Of a DNA stretch of 64,000 bases, positions 13,289 through 25,359 are shown piece by piece; positions within the stretch are counted from its first letter, which is position 1; each line of letters opens with the position of its first letter. The position numbers were made by a program, and so were the translations under genes. This DNA comes from Taiwanofungus camphoratus (taxonomy: Eukaryota > Basidiomycota > Agaricomycetes > Polyporales > Taiwanofungaceae): positions 1,116,001 through 1,180,000 of the forward strand of contig CP021228.1 of assembly GCA_003999685.1 (NCBI GenBank), in the 5' to 3' direction. A model generated the notes under the pieces. That model saw only the letters and a list, made by a program, of their open reading frames with translations. It was not told the DNA's origin and did not search any database.

Positions 13289-15281
13289 TGTAGCGAGTGC
13301 TCGGTGTGCTAATTAGAGTAAGTGGGGGCTGCTGCGGTGGCTCGAAGGAGGAAGGGAAATGTGTATTGCACTGTGTTCGCAGCCAGGACCCAACGTACGG
13401 TTGTGGTTGTAGAAGACGAAGAGGGAGAATCACGATAGCGCACAATATATTCGCAATAAAGAGAGGATGCGGCCCCGAACAAGGCAAGGCGCACGCACGA
13501 TTCTTTTTGGCATCTTCTCCGGAGCACGCAGTACGACGCGTGCATACGTTGGTTGGCCTCTGGGCGTGCATCCAAACGTTTATCTTGAGCTGATGCATTA
13601 GCATTCGACATGTCAACAACAGCGACGGCCACTGAGGGAACGTCTGATCGGCCTGTCTTCGCATCCGGGTGCTCTCATATGTGCTTTAAACAGCCAGGCA
13701 AGACACCTGTGGCGGCCTTCCAGTCTACCATATCACGGCAGAGGACGTGGGCAGAGGACCGGGCGGGAACGTGAAATGGAATGTTGTCGTCGACGGCTTG
13801 CCGCGAAGGTGACACGCAAGACATTCCTGCTGCCATCTTCTTGCGGAGATTCGTTCATTAGACTTTGCTTTCTCCAGATCCAGATCATAAGCTTGTCTGA
13901 TGTCAATCCCTGCCAGACACTCTTCCTCCAAGCTTCATTCCCGCGCAAGATTGGAAATCCGCGCGAGTGCAACGGGAGAAACCTTGGGAGAAACGCAAGG
14001 GGCAGGCAAAAATCAGATTTTCGACACGCACCCCCAAGACCCCCTCCCCCCGTGCTTCACACGCACCATATTTGGAAGGTACCTTCCATAATGGGATGTA
14101 TCCCGTGGGTGCGTGTCATTCTGCACGTGATTGATGTCACATACATGTCACAGTTATGACAAGTGTAACTCTATGAGTTACCCTTACCATATATGGCAGC
14201 ATACCGACATCTCAGTATGGTCGTTAACACCAATGACTTGGGAGGGCTCCAAAATCAGGAAAGAAGCTTAGTTACAGTATGTATTGCTTATTTTCAGTGT
14301 CTATATCATAGTTGTACCACATTTTAGCCCATTTAATACCTGGGAGAAATTACAGCTAACTGGTAAGAAATCCCGGTTAAGGGCCCCTTGGGGTACCCCC
14401 CCCCTACCCTGTGTCTCGGCATCTGCCGGTACGCGCCCCTTGTTTGGCATCACACTTTATTGGACGCACACGTGCAAGCCTGCGCCTGGCTCCTGCACAT
14501 CTCAACTCTCAATGATAATGAACCATCCTAATGAACGAATGAACGGATGACCGTCAATTCTCCGTGCACCGAACGGGGTCTGAGATACAAAAACATTGCA
14601 GCGATCATCAGAACTTCCTGAGGCTTCTCCTTCATCTTCGGCACTGTCTTCCAAATCGAGCAAGATGTCTGAGTGGACAACATTATGGGCGCACGCTGTG
14701 CACTGGCATGCCACCGTTCCAGAATAAACGGACACGCTTCCAGTTAGCTTAGAGAAGTCATCAATACTCTCAGAAACGGTAAAATAGTGAGAGGGTCTCT
14801 GAGGCAAAGATCTCGTCTCTAGTCTCAATGTCCTTAGTGAACACTAATTGAAGGTGCATACACCAACGGACTAATTGTCAATGGCACATCTTCAAGTTGA
14901 ATCACAACTTGAAGGGCCACAAATGCACCAATGTCTGGAAGACAAAATGCCTTTTGAAAAGCATTGACGAAAACTTCGAATGCACCAATATTCACGGCTC
15001 ACTTGTAATGTTTCGACGTGTGAACATCAGTCCAGCGATTCAACAAACAAAATAATACAGCCTGGATTCTACACGGTGATATCAACTCCATAATATACAT
15101 CATATAACATGCTGAATCATACTAGTTGGAAATAAGTCGGACGAATATATACTTCATCTTCACCTAGTTTTTCCTCGTCCGGGGAGGATTACGTTTGTAG
15201 ACACCCTGTTGTCTCTTCGACTTGCCCGACCACGTCAACCTTGTTCTGAGAGTGCGTCCTTGTATGAGTGCCGTCAAGCTG
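13289..15281. other. Intergenic between two divergent-looking minus-strand genes
   Basis: No gene recognised. It holds a 16-bp perfect palindrome (14073-14088) inside a weak hairpin whose 11-bp arms GACACGCACCC (14023-14033) and its complement (14107-14117) enclose about 73 bases. The first few hundred bases are the likely promoter of the O-methyltransferase. Confidence 0.45.
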
Positions 15282-17909
15282 TTATGGATCGGAAGATAGC
15301 CTGGGTTTCTTCGACGAGGATGAATGTTTCAATGGTGCGACAGCACTTCCGATGGGTTCAACATCCTCCGCCTGAACGTTTTCTTCGCCATCTCCTCCGT
15401 CCGCGTCCTCTCGTCGCCGCTTGGTCGTCGCCTTTCTCTCGACCTCTTTGAGTGGCCCAATTTCAATATCTCCCTTCTTTGACAATTCTTGGGATATGCC
15501 GAGAAACTCTAATCCGGTCTTTCTAAGAATTTCATCTGCAACTGTGTGGTCGAGTGTAGCCAAGTCTTGCTCGGCTTGGCGGTAACGGTCTACGAGCCGC
15601 TGCCTCGCAACATTGAGCATGACGGCTATTCCTATGACGGATGGACGAAGATTGCCCATAGCCTCGATGAAATTGTTAGCAAGAGTCAATGCACTAACTC
15701 TCGCTGAGTGACTGTAAAAGAGCCTCCTTGCGTAACGCATTCGCTTTTCAGCCTGCTCATCATCGTCGTCACTTGATGGTGCACTGTCGCCGACGCGGAC
15801 GACACGCTTATTGAAGACGAAATATACTGCAAGCCACCAGCAGGATTCAAGGTCATGCAGAGGATTGTATCTCACACCAGGCTTCCCCTGTGTCATTGGC
15901 ACTTTCGGTAGCTTGAGTTCCACTTGGAGAGTGGGGCATGATGGCCTAGCAGATGCCATGATTGCTGCAGTAAAAGGTACAACTTTCTGAAGCAGGCTTG
16001 TAGGGGCATCTTCAACTAGGAATTTGTACTCTTGTGCATCAATTTCTACTGCCATGAAGTCAGCAGTGCCCTGGGGATACAGAAATAAAGATCAGTCAGG
16101 AGCAAACATGGTACCAAGCGCGTACCGTCCGTATATCATGTGTACCGTCTTGATTCATCCTCTTCAAGTACTCCAAATCACCTAATTTGACATTCGACGC
16201 TTGGTCCACGAGGATGTTTCCCGCGCTTATATCACGATGGATCCACTTATTTCGGTGCATGACTCTCAACACTAAATCAAGCCAGCACAAAAGAGTGGAT
16301 CAATAATGGGATACTTCCGCAAAACGAATAAAGTTCTCACCCAAAAGGACCTGTGAGAGTAGCTTGAAAACCGTGGCCAGCGAGGTGACAGTAGATATGG
16401 GCTTGCACACCTCCTCAAAAACAATCCGGTAGTGTGTTTTGGGATGGCAGACTCTGGGAGGGGCCGAACGCTTCCCCTTGTATTCTTCCGGACTGTGATG
16501 ATACCCTGTAGCCACTCTCGACGAGCGGCTCAGTTTGGCCGCGGGAGGCCGTATGAGTTGGACTGTAAACTTGGAACAATCTCTTGGAATTCTTTGACCC
16601 CGCGTCATGAGCGTCCGAGTGTCATCAACTTCTCCGTTGATGTAGACATCTCCATCGCATATAACCGTCATAATGAATGTCTTCATGGCATCTTGAAAAT
16701 CTATGGAAGTATCCGAGTCGCGAAGCTCTCCATAAAGAACGCCTTCTCTTGTACGATCACTGTCGATCCAAGAATCTTTGAGCGCGACGGGTTCTCCGCA
16801 TTCCTCTCCGTTCTCCAATTTCCTGGCTTCCCAAACCCGAGTACCCCTGCCTTGGGGCGCATCTGCACCAAAGTCGGCTAGAATCTTGATTGTGCGATAT
16901 ACAACATTGGTCCCGTCCGCCGATCGCACGGTAATGTCGAACCGGCGTTTACCGTCGCTGTCCAATAGCACCTTGCCTTCGCTATCCGTGACGGGACAAA
17001 TCGTAGGATCCCATCCGACTTCATGTGATGCAGCGTACATCAACGACAAGAAGATATGAACAACGGTCTTGTGGTCCTGTATGCCAGCGTAAGATGACAC
17101 TGTGTACAAAAATTGTATGGCAACGCACCGTCGTAAAGTTGAAACGTTCGGTCACTAATGTCTCCGAACGGCTACAGAACCAAAGTCTCGTATCCGTGTC
17201 CTCGATTGTGAGGCCCATCGTAAATCTTCGACGTGGATCATCGCGCATGCAATGGTGCATGCCCCACACAATCTTCCGAACGTTCTGTACCAGTCTCAGT
17301 TATGAGCCTCTTACATTCATCAGCCTTCGTACTCACATCATTCCTGTCATTAATAGATTTTCCCTTCTTGTATTCAGCACAAAGGGCGATGTCTGTCCAG
17401 TGAACACCATCTTGTTTGTCACGCAGTATGAGATATCCGTCGGGGCGAGATGTAGAGTCTCTGAGTTCCGACTTCGGTGTGTGATTTGGATTATTCTCGA
17501 AGTCAAGCAGTCTGCCATTACCGCCCAATCCGCCGGCCATTGCAATCTGCCTGACCATGTCCTCGAGAGGCTTGAAGGTAACATTCTCATTAGACCATGA
17601 CGCAGCGGGGTTGACTGGAAATGATCTCCATCGTCCGCTCTGTAAAATGTCGTTTTGGTCTTTGAGCGTCTGAATGACTCTATCAAGGTCGAATTCCGGA
17701 CGAAGTGGGGGGAAGATGTTGTCGAGAAAGAACTGGACAGAAACCTCGAAGATGGATTCTCCAAGTTCCTGTATCACTGCTACTCGACCCTCTTCCAGGT
17801 CTCCATCCAGATATGATGGGTCCTGTGTACACTTACGCACGGCAGGAGTATCAGGTAGTGGAATATTCTTAGTAGGAGGAGTAGTCGGGGAAGATTGCGG
17901 CTCACCCAT
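15282..17909 (-). CDS. FunK1-type fungal protein kinase
   Basis: Member of the fungal-specific FunK1 kinase family, distantly related to aminoglycoside-phosphotransferase-like kinases; substrates are unknown. Five exons on the minus strand: 17909-17337, 17284-17129, 17076-16341, 16271-16126 and 16070-15282, all in frame, giving about 799 residues. Exon 2 holds the family block RLWFCSRSETLVTERFNFTT and exon 3 HIFLSLMYA..GWDPT. A VALKDSW segment in exon 3 probably supplies the conserved lysine. Exon 4 has the catalytic loop HRDISAGNILV and LGDLEYLK in place of the DFG motif. Exon 5 starts with the activation-segment GTADFMA and then HDLESCWWLAVYFVF, the usual helix. The tail is Arg/Lys and Ser rich with KKRPRL-like basic patches (SSKKPRL), perhaps nuclear. 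No break seen, so it is probably a functional gene. A second FunK1 lies at 39154-41860. Confidence 0.88.
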
Positions 17910-19889
17910 GATGGATGCTCTACGGAGCTTGACATTAACGTATGCATGTTATATATGCAATCGCTGCGGTGGCCTGCTGTGGCCAGCTGTGGCTCTACAC
18001 GCTTTGAGAATGGGATCGTGGCTGCCCGTGGCTAGTTAAATAGAACAATGGGAACAAATAAGCATGCAACGGCTGTGATTTTAATGTTGAGATGCACGAC
18101 TACCGAGCGTGCTTCTTTTGCTGGTATTGAGTACACTACAGAATCTTGGGAGTTGGCAGTAAGTTTGAAACTCGCGAGCAATCCATTGACCGTTCACCTA
18201 CACGCGTCGGTCACGTGTACGTGGCAGGCCAACCAGACGCCCGACCAGTAGCAGCCACGGCCGTTCATTCTCTCTTACTACCGCTTCCATGAGCATGTGT
18301 GGTCAAAGTCATGCAGATACGCAGCCTCTGCGAGTATGTCCGCCGTCGCCCCATTACGTGCTCATTTTCACACACCTATACAAGTTTGGCAAGGGTACAT
18401 ACACTCAAGTTGCGACGTTGTTCCAAAACGCGCACCGAGAAACCCTCCTTGACCGTACTCAATTGCTTCCTCCGAGGTTCTTACCCATCTCAAATCCCCC
18501 TTCCAAGCACATGCTTCTCCTTCTTCTGCAGCCGATCCCAGTGGCAATACTGTCGTTGATCTCTGGCCACCCACCGAATGCGTTTCTCACATTATCGCAC
18601 ACCTTGATATCAGTTCCCCTCGTACACAGCGTGCTACACACAAAATCTCTGCATGGCAAACTTCTGCAACGGGCATCTCAGGTAATGCTAGCGCTGTACC
18701 AATTGCATTTGACTCCTCAGACGGCGGTTAATCCGGTGCAGGCGAGCGTCTCTCACGCTTGCTGGAGCTAACGCAGTATGAAGATGTCGTTTGGGTTGTG
18801 TACCGTTGGTACGGTTGTGTCAAGCTCGGATCATGGTGCCGAATCTACGCGGCATCCATTCCCGCGAGTCATCGAAAACGACTCGATGACTTAGTAACAA
18901 CGAGAAACCATCTGAGGAACCTGGTATTCTCCCGGTTGTGCCCCTCAACGCCCGCGGTGGGTACTGCCTCGGGACAGAATGTATGCCAAAGTCGCGTTCT
19001 TAGAATTCATCATTGTCAGCATGTTCAGGTTCCGCAAAATATGGGAATCAGCAACAATGTGGCTCGTCCTGCAAGCAGTCTCGCATCGCATTGGTAATAG
19101 TGTGTTTGTCCGAGCTGAACTATCCATTGCTTGATCAGATCTATCAGTGAAGTACGCCTGCCGAACTCGACGAGTTCTCACATCTAGAATGACAATAGTG
19201 ATTCCGCTATTTCTTTCGAGTGATAAAGGAGATACTTGCAAAGGTAATGTAACATGCCGTACAAGGGCTTTGCAAACGCAGCGGGGATCTGTCTGACCGT
19301 ATTAATTGCAGAGCGCGCGTTGTGTTGGCATGGAATACGATGTCAAAAAGGTGAGCAAGAAGAGAGCCGGGCTCAAATCGTGTAGTAAGTCTGTGATATC
19401 GGATGAGCACGTCAGGATTCCGAACGGCCCTTGCAACCGAAGCAAATGAATTTTACATGCTTTGCGCAAGCCCATGGCTTACAAGCAAGGACTTATGCTG
19501 GTGGGGCATAATGATGTGGAGTGGACGATGACTGCAGTAACTGGATGTCGTCCCTCTAGGACAGACTTTATGACCATCAGAATCGTGCTCAAGTAAATCA
19601 AGTGCCTCGACTTTCCGAGCGACGGAGGGCTGACAACAGCATGTCTATCAGTTGCGAACGCTGCTGACTGCAATCAAACCAGCGTATATGAATGCAAGAT
19701 TCAAATTTCGCAGACCTGGCATAGTTCAATGTTACTGTAAGTCTCTGTATCGGTGAAGGTCTAGCATGCATTGTGGGGAATGTAACAATTACCACGAGGA
19801 TACATGAGGAAACCGAGCAATAGCCACAAACAATATATTCAGTTACGATAAGGGCCGCCCTCATAGCACCGTCGATGGTATTCCTCACA
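17910..19889. other. Intergenic; one weak open frame at 18289-18771 (+)
   Basis: The only longer frame, 160 codons at 18289-18771 on the plus strand, has hydrophobic leucine-rich stretches and no motif I recognise; I would not call it a gene on this evidence. The rest shows nothing. Roughly 17910-18300 is the likely promoter region of the FunK1 gene. Confidence 0.4.
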
Positions 19890-20603
19890 CTAGAAGCACT
19901 CTGGGGCGGAGGGGCGTCAATGTGGAAAAGCATGCGAGCGACAAACGAAGGCACGCACTGCGATGAATAATAGCAGGTCCCGACTCGTCGTATTCTTGTT
20001 TCGAGCACCACATGTTCTGGAACGTGTTCAACGACGCCAAGATCGAGCCGCCAATCCAGACCGAGTACTTCCTCTCTGGCGGAGCAACGATCTTGACCTG
20101 TACGATGGTATCTCAGAGTTATCTTCCAACATTGCATGCAGGAGCACGACGGCGAATGCAGCGTACCTTCATGCTAGGTGGCGTGAGCGCCATTATCTCC
20201 TTCTGCAAGCGATCGGCGATGCCTGGGAACATGGTGCTGCCGCCAGATAGGACCATGTTGCCGTACAAGTCGCGACGGACATCCAAGTCGCACTTTGTGA
20301 TCGAGGTATATCTGGTGATGTTTCTGCTCAACCAAGGCTGCCCTAAGCAATGTGAGATAATGCTTACACGGTCTCGTGAATGCCACTGGCCTCCAAGCCT
20401 AGGAGGGCGGGCTGGAAGAGCGCCTCCGGGGCCTGGAATCTGACCACAGTACTCAAGGTAAGCATCAAGAAGACCCAGCATGGTAAGGAGTCCTACCGCT
20501 CACTCCCGATGGTTATAACCTGGCGGTCTGGCAGCTCGTAGCTCTTCTCGAGCGCTGACGACTGCATGGCGGTGAACATCTCCTGCTCATAGTCCAGTGC
20601 AAC
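19890..20603 (-). pseudogene. Actin, 3' part only (about 157 C-terminal residues)
   Basis: Fragment of a conventional actin gene. Minus-strand exons 20603-20497, 20439-20368, 20311-20167, 20097-19959 and 19900-19890 splice in one frame. They read [89 protein letters not shown] and [14 protein letters not shown], and the final intron splits the penultimate codons so that the protein still ends RKCF. This corresponds to about residues 219-375 of the 375-residue family. Upstream of 20603 I see no intron acceptor next to VALDYEQ and none of the first 218 residues in the next 1 kb, so the gene appears 5'-truncated. The surviving exons have no stops and good splice sites, so the truncation is probably recent, or the 5' part lies behind a rearrangement. 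Confidence 0.8.
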
Positions 20604-21592
20604 GTGGTGGGAGAAATGGGTTAGGAAAAGGTGAGAAGGGCAACGTCGGTGAGCTATCAGGAGGGGCCGGTGATCATTGCGGCTGTGCAAGAGAGCTGAT
20701 GGCACAAAGCAGAGAGGCACTGAGGGAGGTGGGGAGGGCTTGGCAGAAAGGTAACTCGAAAACCAGAGGTGGGGAGGTTGCCTTTTATTTCGCAGCAGAA
20801 AGGTTCTGGGTCTGAGTCAATTTTTTGTATGATTGCTAAAGAGTATGTGTTCTGACAGGCTCGTGAATTACAGCAACAACCTTGACAGGAGCAACTAGGT
20901 GCTGCATGTGAGATGGTTCAGGCCAAACGGTAAGTGACAAATCAATGGGACCCTTGTGTGTTTTCACTGTCTGCCACCCAGAATGTTCTCTTCAAACGGT
21001 GATACCGTTGATCTGCACAGTACCACAGTAAGCGAAGCCATCCAGATTGTCAAAGATATCCTACATGAGGGCGGTATCTCAGGCTGTGAGTCTTTCTTGG
21101 TCCCTCCGGTTGCTCCCTTTCCCGCCTGACCCGGATCCATTCGAATGCTTAGCGAAACCTCTGAAAATTATAACTGGGCGTGGTATGCATTCTGCAAATG
21201 GAATTGGGGTGTTAGGTCTTGCTGTGAAGAGCGCTTTGTTGGACGAAGGTTGGACCGTAGGGACCTGGGATGGCGGGCAAGTTGTCCACGCTAAAGTGGC
21301 TGAGAGGATGTAGCGCTCCTCTCCAGGAGAACAGCTTGCGGGTCTATCCCTCTGGGCTCCTGATGGCTATGCCATTGCGTTGCTGTCATCATGCCGTTCT
21401 TCTTCCCAAGATTAATGACATCATACTCGTATTAGTATCCACTTACTATGGGATTCGTTTTTGTGTAATATCGACGATGTAGCTATCCAGATACCCTGTT
21501 GTATTCAGTATGCCTCGAGCAGACTAATATTTATTCTTATGAGTATGGCACAATTTATCGGTATACCTACTGTTCCCAGTTATGATGTGAAG
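20604..21592. other. Intergenic left flank of the LINE insertion
   Basis: Nothing recognised on either strand; specifically searched by eye for the missing actin N-terminal blocks without success. Confidence 0.45.
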
Positions 21593-21606
21593 ACTTATAT
21601 ACACTT
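21593..21606. repeat. Target-site duplication of the LINE, left copy
   Basis: ACTTATATACACTT, immediately followed by a run of T (the LINE poly-A tail on the minus strand). The same 14 bases recur at 38644-38657. Confidence 0.85.
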
Positions 21607-21917
21607 TTTTTTTTTTTTTTTAATTCCTCAAGTTTATACTCCATACGACGTAGGTACATGTAGAGTAATAATGATAGTAAGTGGGCATCCGCGCCCTCAT
21701 GAGCGGCACACCTACAGGTTTCGGTGACCTCATTATGTGGCGTGGGCATGTTATCCAGTAAAGCCTGCAAAGAGAAAAGTACAGTAATCCATAGGACACC
21801 ATACCTATCTCCCGCCCGACCCACTTTTTCACGCTCTATGTGTTTACCCGGCCCGGTCATCCCGTTCCGTCAGTAAATCACCTAGGGAACTGAGTCTAGC
21901 CCTACAGGTTTCGGGCC

Positions 21918-23709
21918 TCAGTTGTCGTTTGGATGAACGGGGGGGTCGTCGCGGATACTGGGTTCCGCTATCCCCTCGTCTATCCAATTATGGTACATTT
22001 CAAACGCCTTTGCTTCGGCGTCGTACCACTCGCAGAAATCCCGGTACTTTCCACCCAGGGCGGTGGTCATACCGGGATCTAAATTTCGGTCCGCATGGAA
22101 CCGCTGCCAAGCCGCTTGTCTTCCGACAGTGTGGCACATAAGACGGGCACGAGTGAACGTTCTTGTGCGCGCAGCTTCAGCTTCAAGCAGAGATTCTGCC
22201 AGAATCTCCGCCCAGTCGAAAGTGGAGACCATCGGGTTGAGCCGAAGGAACTCCATGATGTCATCCGGGGTCCATCCCCTTTGTTCAGGGGGCCCCATCA
22301 GAAGCGGATCACGAGGACCCTGTTGGCGTTTCGTCCTGATCCAGAATGGACAGTCGAAGAGCACATGTTCCCTAGTTTCCTCCGCTCCGCACAAGCAGAG
22401 GTGAGGTCCTGGGATGTTGAACCTAGAGTGGTATTCACCGCCAGGGAAGTGGTTGGTGAGCACACGGCATACGCGTGCCACCTCCTTGTTGGACTTGCCA
22501 GCTGCCTTCAAGACCCACGTGCCCTTGGCCGTAGTCCCGTGCAGCGGTAGGGCGTCTTCGGTTACTTTCCATAACCGTTGACCGTGATAGCTGGGATTGT
22601 CGACTAATGTCCTCCAGCGCTTTTTGACCCTTGCCTTGACGCAAGCAAGGGCCATCGATTGTGAGATGAATTCCGGTTAGGGATCATCCAATGCCTTCTT
22701 CGCAAGTTCGTCGACGAACTCGTTCTGAAAAATGCCTTTATGAGATGGAACCCAAAAAAGGACAATGCGTCGGCGTTCATTTGCATCGAGGAACGCTCAG
22801 ATGTGTTGAGAAGCCATGACTGCCGCCATTTGCGACGGTCCGACCTCCGGTTTGAAAATTCGGTCGAGTGCCGATTGGTTATCGGAACAGACAATAAGGG
22901 TGGTGATGTGGGCAGGGATGTCACGGACCGCTTCACGCAGCCCGCGCGCCAATGCCATCATCTCCGCATCGAAGCTCTGGACCTTGCCGGCCCCAAACTT
23001 CCCATGGGCAACGTGGTCTTCCCCATCAATGACGAGCCACGTGCTACCAGATCTCACTGTGGGTGCACTTGCATACAACCCATCAGTGAACAACATTCGC
23101 CCTTCTGGCTGGGCCAACTGGCGCCGAAATTCCGGCCACCAGGTGAACTCCAACCAGTCGGCGAATTCGGGAGAGCGTTTGTTTGGACCTTTTCCGTCCA
23201 AGAACACTTGCTCGAAGCGATCAATGTACCGATCCATGACTCGATCACCGGGCCGCGCCTTCAGGTGGAGGGGTGCAAAGTCTTCTGATGACTGCCGCCC
23301 GATGCGATCTATGAACGTCATGGGGGTGACAGCCTGTTTTTTGCCACGGCGCGAGTTAAGCGGCCATGGCGCAGTGATATTGGTGACGTTAGTCGCCCAA
23401 TAGGGTGGAAGACCGGCCCTCATTGGGTGCCCTTCATGAACTCTCCGCGCTCTAAGCACAGCTTTCTCCATGTACCGGTCGACCTGAATGCGGATGGGGA
23501 CCAACCCACCCAGCATCTCCATCACCCCGATCAGTGTGGTCTTAAAGCAGCCAGTGATCCACCTAGCTGCTCTCGACTGGGCGGTCTGCAATTCTTTTGC
23601 AGCCCATTTAAGGCCCTTCCACTGTGGATTCCACCACAGTTGAGCGCCGTATAGCATCAGCGGAACAACGTGCGCTATGTAGAGCCGTCGTTTGTTGATG
23701 GGATGGAAT
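21918..23709 (-). pseudogene. LINE ORF2, 3' half: RT thumb, RNase H and C-terminal finger
   Basis: Continues the LINE protein on the other side of the LTR insertion: INKRRLYIAHVVPLMLYGAQ (RT thumb/connection), then an RNase H domain with the acidic residues in LFTDGLYAS, QSFDAEMMALARG and VCSDNQSAL, then FWVPSHKG..FVDELAKKAL, and a C-terminal region with CLCGAEETREHVLFDCPFW (CxC-x7-H-x4-C finger). Two in-frame stops are visible: TGA at 22797-22799, at a former CGA-like context, and TAA at 22677-22679. With the frameshift in the 5' half this makes three breaks, so the element is old enough to have drifted but still easy to read. Confidence 0.82.
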
Positions 23710-23713
23710 CCGC

Positions 23714-25320
23714 TGATGAGTCCCGTAGCCTCCTGGGCCCTGAATCGCGATTTTAGGAGCTTTCTGATCCCCCAACTGACCACTCTAAGACTCTCCTACA
23801 TCCTACGACAGGAGGGATAGGTTCCTATAATATTCCTAACGCCCCCTCTCTTTCCTAAACCCTCCTAACACCCTACGAAGTCTTGCGAAGTCACACGAGG
23901 TGCTACGAGATTTCGAATGCTAGACGCGAAGTCCCTAACTCCTGCTAAGTCCACTATCGGACACTGCCGGCCCTCCCATACTGTTCCATTGGATCTAGGT
24001 CCTATCTACTACGTCACTCATCCCGGGCTTAGCTAAGAAGTCTTAGCTAAGTCTCTCCTAGCTCTTGTGATTGCAGTTACCTCCGATAGGCTCCGAAACG
24101 GTCCGAAGTTCCGGAAGCTGGACTTAGGAAGCCTTGTGCACCCCCATGGGTCTCGATCCTATGCCATAAGGACATCCTAGGGCGTACCCACATGACCCTC
24201 CACCCAGTTAGGACACCTCCTGCCCTGATTAGGCCAAGTCCCGCTGCTAAGAACTTCGTGCGCTCTTAGCCCGCTAAGATAGGTGATCACAGCGCATGGC
24301 TGCTCTCGGATAGTCATCCCGCCCTCGTGAATGAAGTTGGTCACCTTTCTACCATTCGTAGTTCCCCTGTTTCAGTTCCTAATTAGTTCCTATCCTCCTC
24401 GTGTTCACTTCGGAGTCCATGCGTTTTAGTACACATTTCGGACTCGTAAGGATCACTTCGCGCAAGATTAGTTCACCTCACGCTCCCCTATTTAGTCAGA
24501 GGTAGTTTACTATGTACAAGAGAGACCCCTCAGTGCACGCTTCTCTCGTTGGAATACCAGTTCCCCTGTAGCTCCGATCTCAGGAAAGCGCCGCGAGTAC
24601 AACCTTAGGAACGGTCCTAAGGTCCCTAAGTCTCCACCCCAGCTTCATTTCAGTACCTTTGAACTACGTCTACGCTCGCGATATATCTACGAACCACGTC
24701 TACGCTTCCCGAACTACGCACTACGATCTACGAAAGTCGCCGTGACTTCGCACCCTTCGGCACCTCTTATAGCACCTATCCGGTGGGCCTCCGCCTTAGT
24801 TATACCCTGAGGCTCACGTTGCGTTATCCCTACGTCCTACGAATAGCCCTACGACTCGCCCATAGCCTTAGTTACAGGCTATAGTACATCTCCCTACGCC
24901 CTCGAACTCTCCGACCTCTCCTACAGGTCTCCTACGCTAGCCAAACCTCGCCCACTTCGCTCTAACAAACTCCAAAACCTTACGCCCTTTAGCTAACTCT
25001 AACCAGAAGGAGGTCGCAGCATCTACGAAGTCAGCTCGCGCGATTTAGCTAAAACTTCGAAGGACTTCGCAAAACCTCGAAGAACTTCGCGTACTTCGGA
25101 GGGTCTCGCAAGGCCTTAGGGATAGTATAGCACTTAGGAACAAGATCCTGTTGTGCAGGACCCTTGACCCCTTACTCCCCTACTTACAAAAACAAGACAT
25201 ACAGGTTTCCCGGTATCATACAGGTTGTAGCTCCTACCCTCACACCCTCACAGTTATCACACTACCCCCAGCCACGTTGCGGAGCACTCCCTAGGTACCA
25301 GGGTCCCCTAGGTCGTATCA
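23714..25320 (+). repeat. 5' LTR, family A
   Basis: 1607 bp, TG...CA ends, near-identical to 34182-35788. Rich in CpG-containing TACGAAG-type motifs. Followed after 4 bases by TGGAGCCCACCGCG (from 25325), a plausible primer-binding site. Confidence 0.95.
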
Positions 25321-25359
25321 TTTCTGGAGCCCACCGCGAGGGGAGCAGTCAAGATTTCA

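Noticed and set aside
12372-13664. 430-codon minus-strand frame overlapping exon 1 of the O-methyltransferase
   Set aside because: Pro/Arg-rich shadow in another frame; the real frame begins at 13288 with family motifs.
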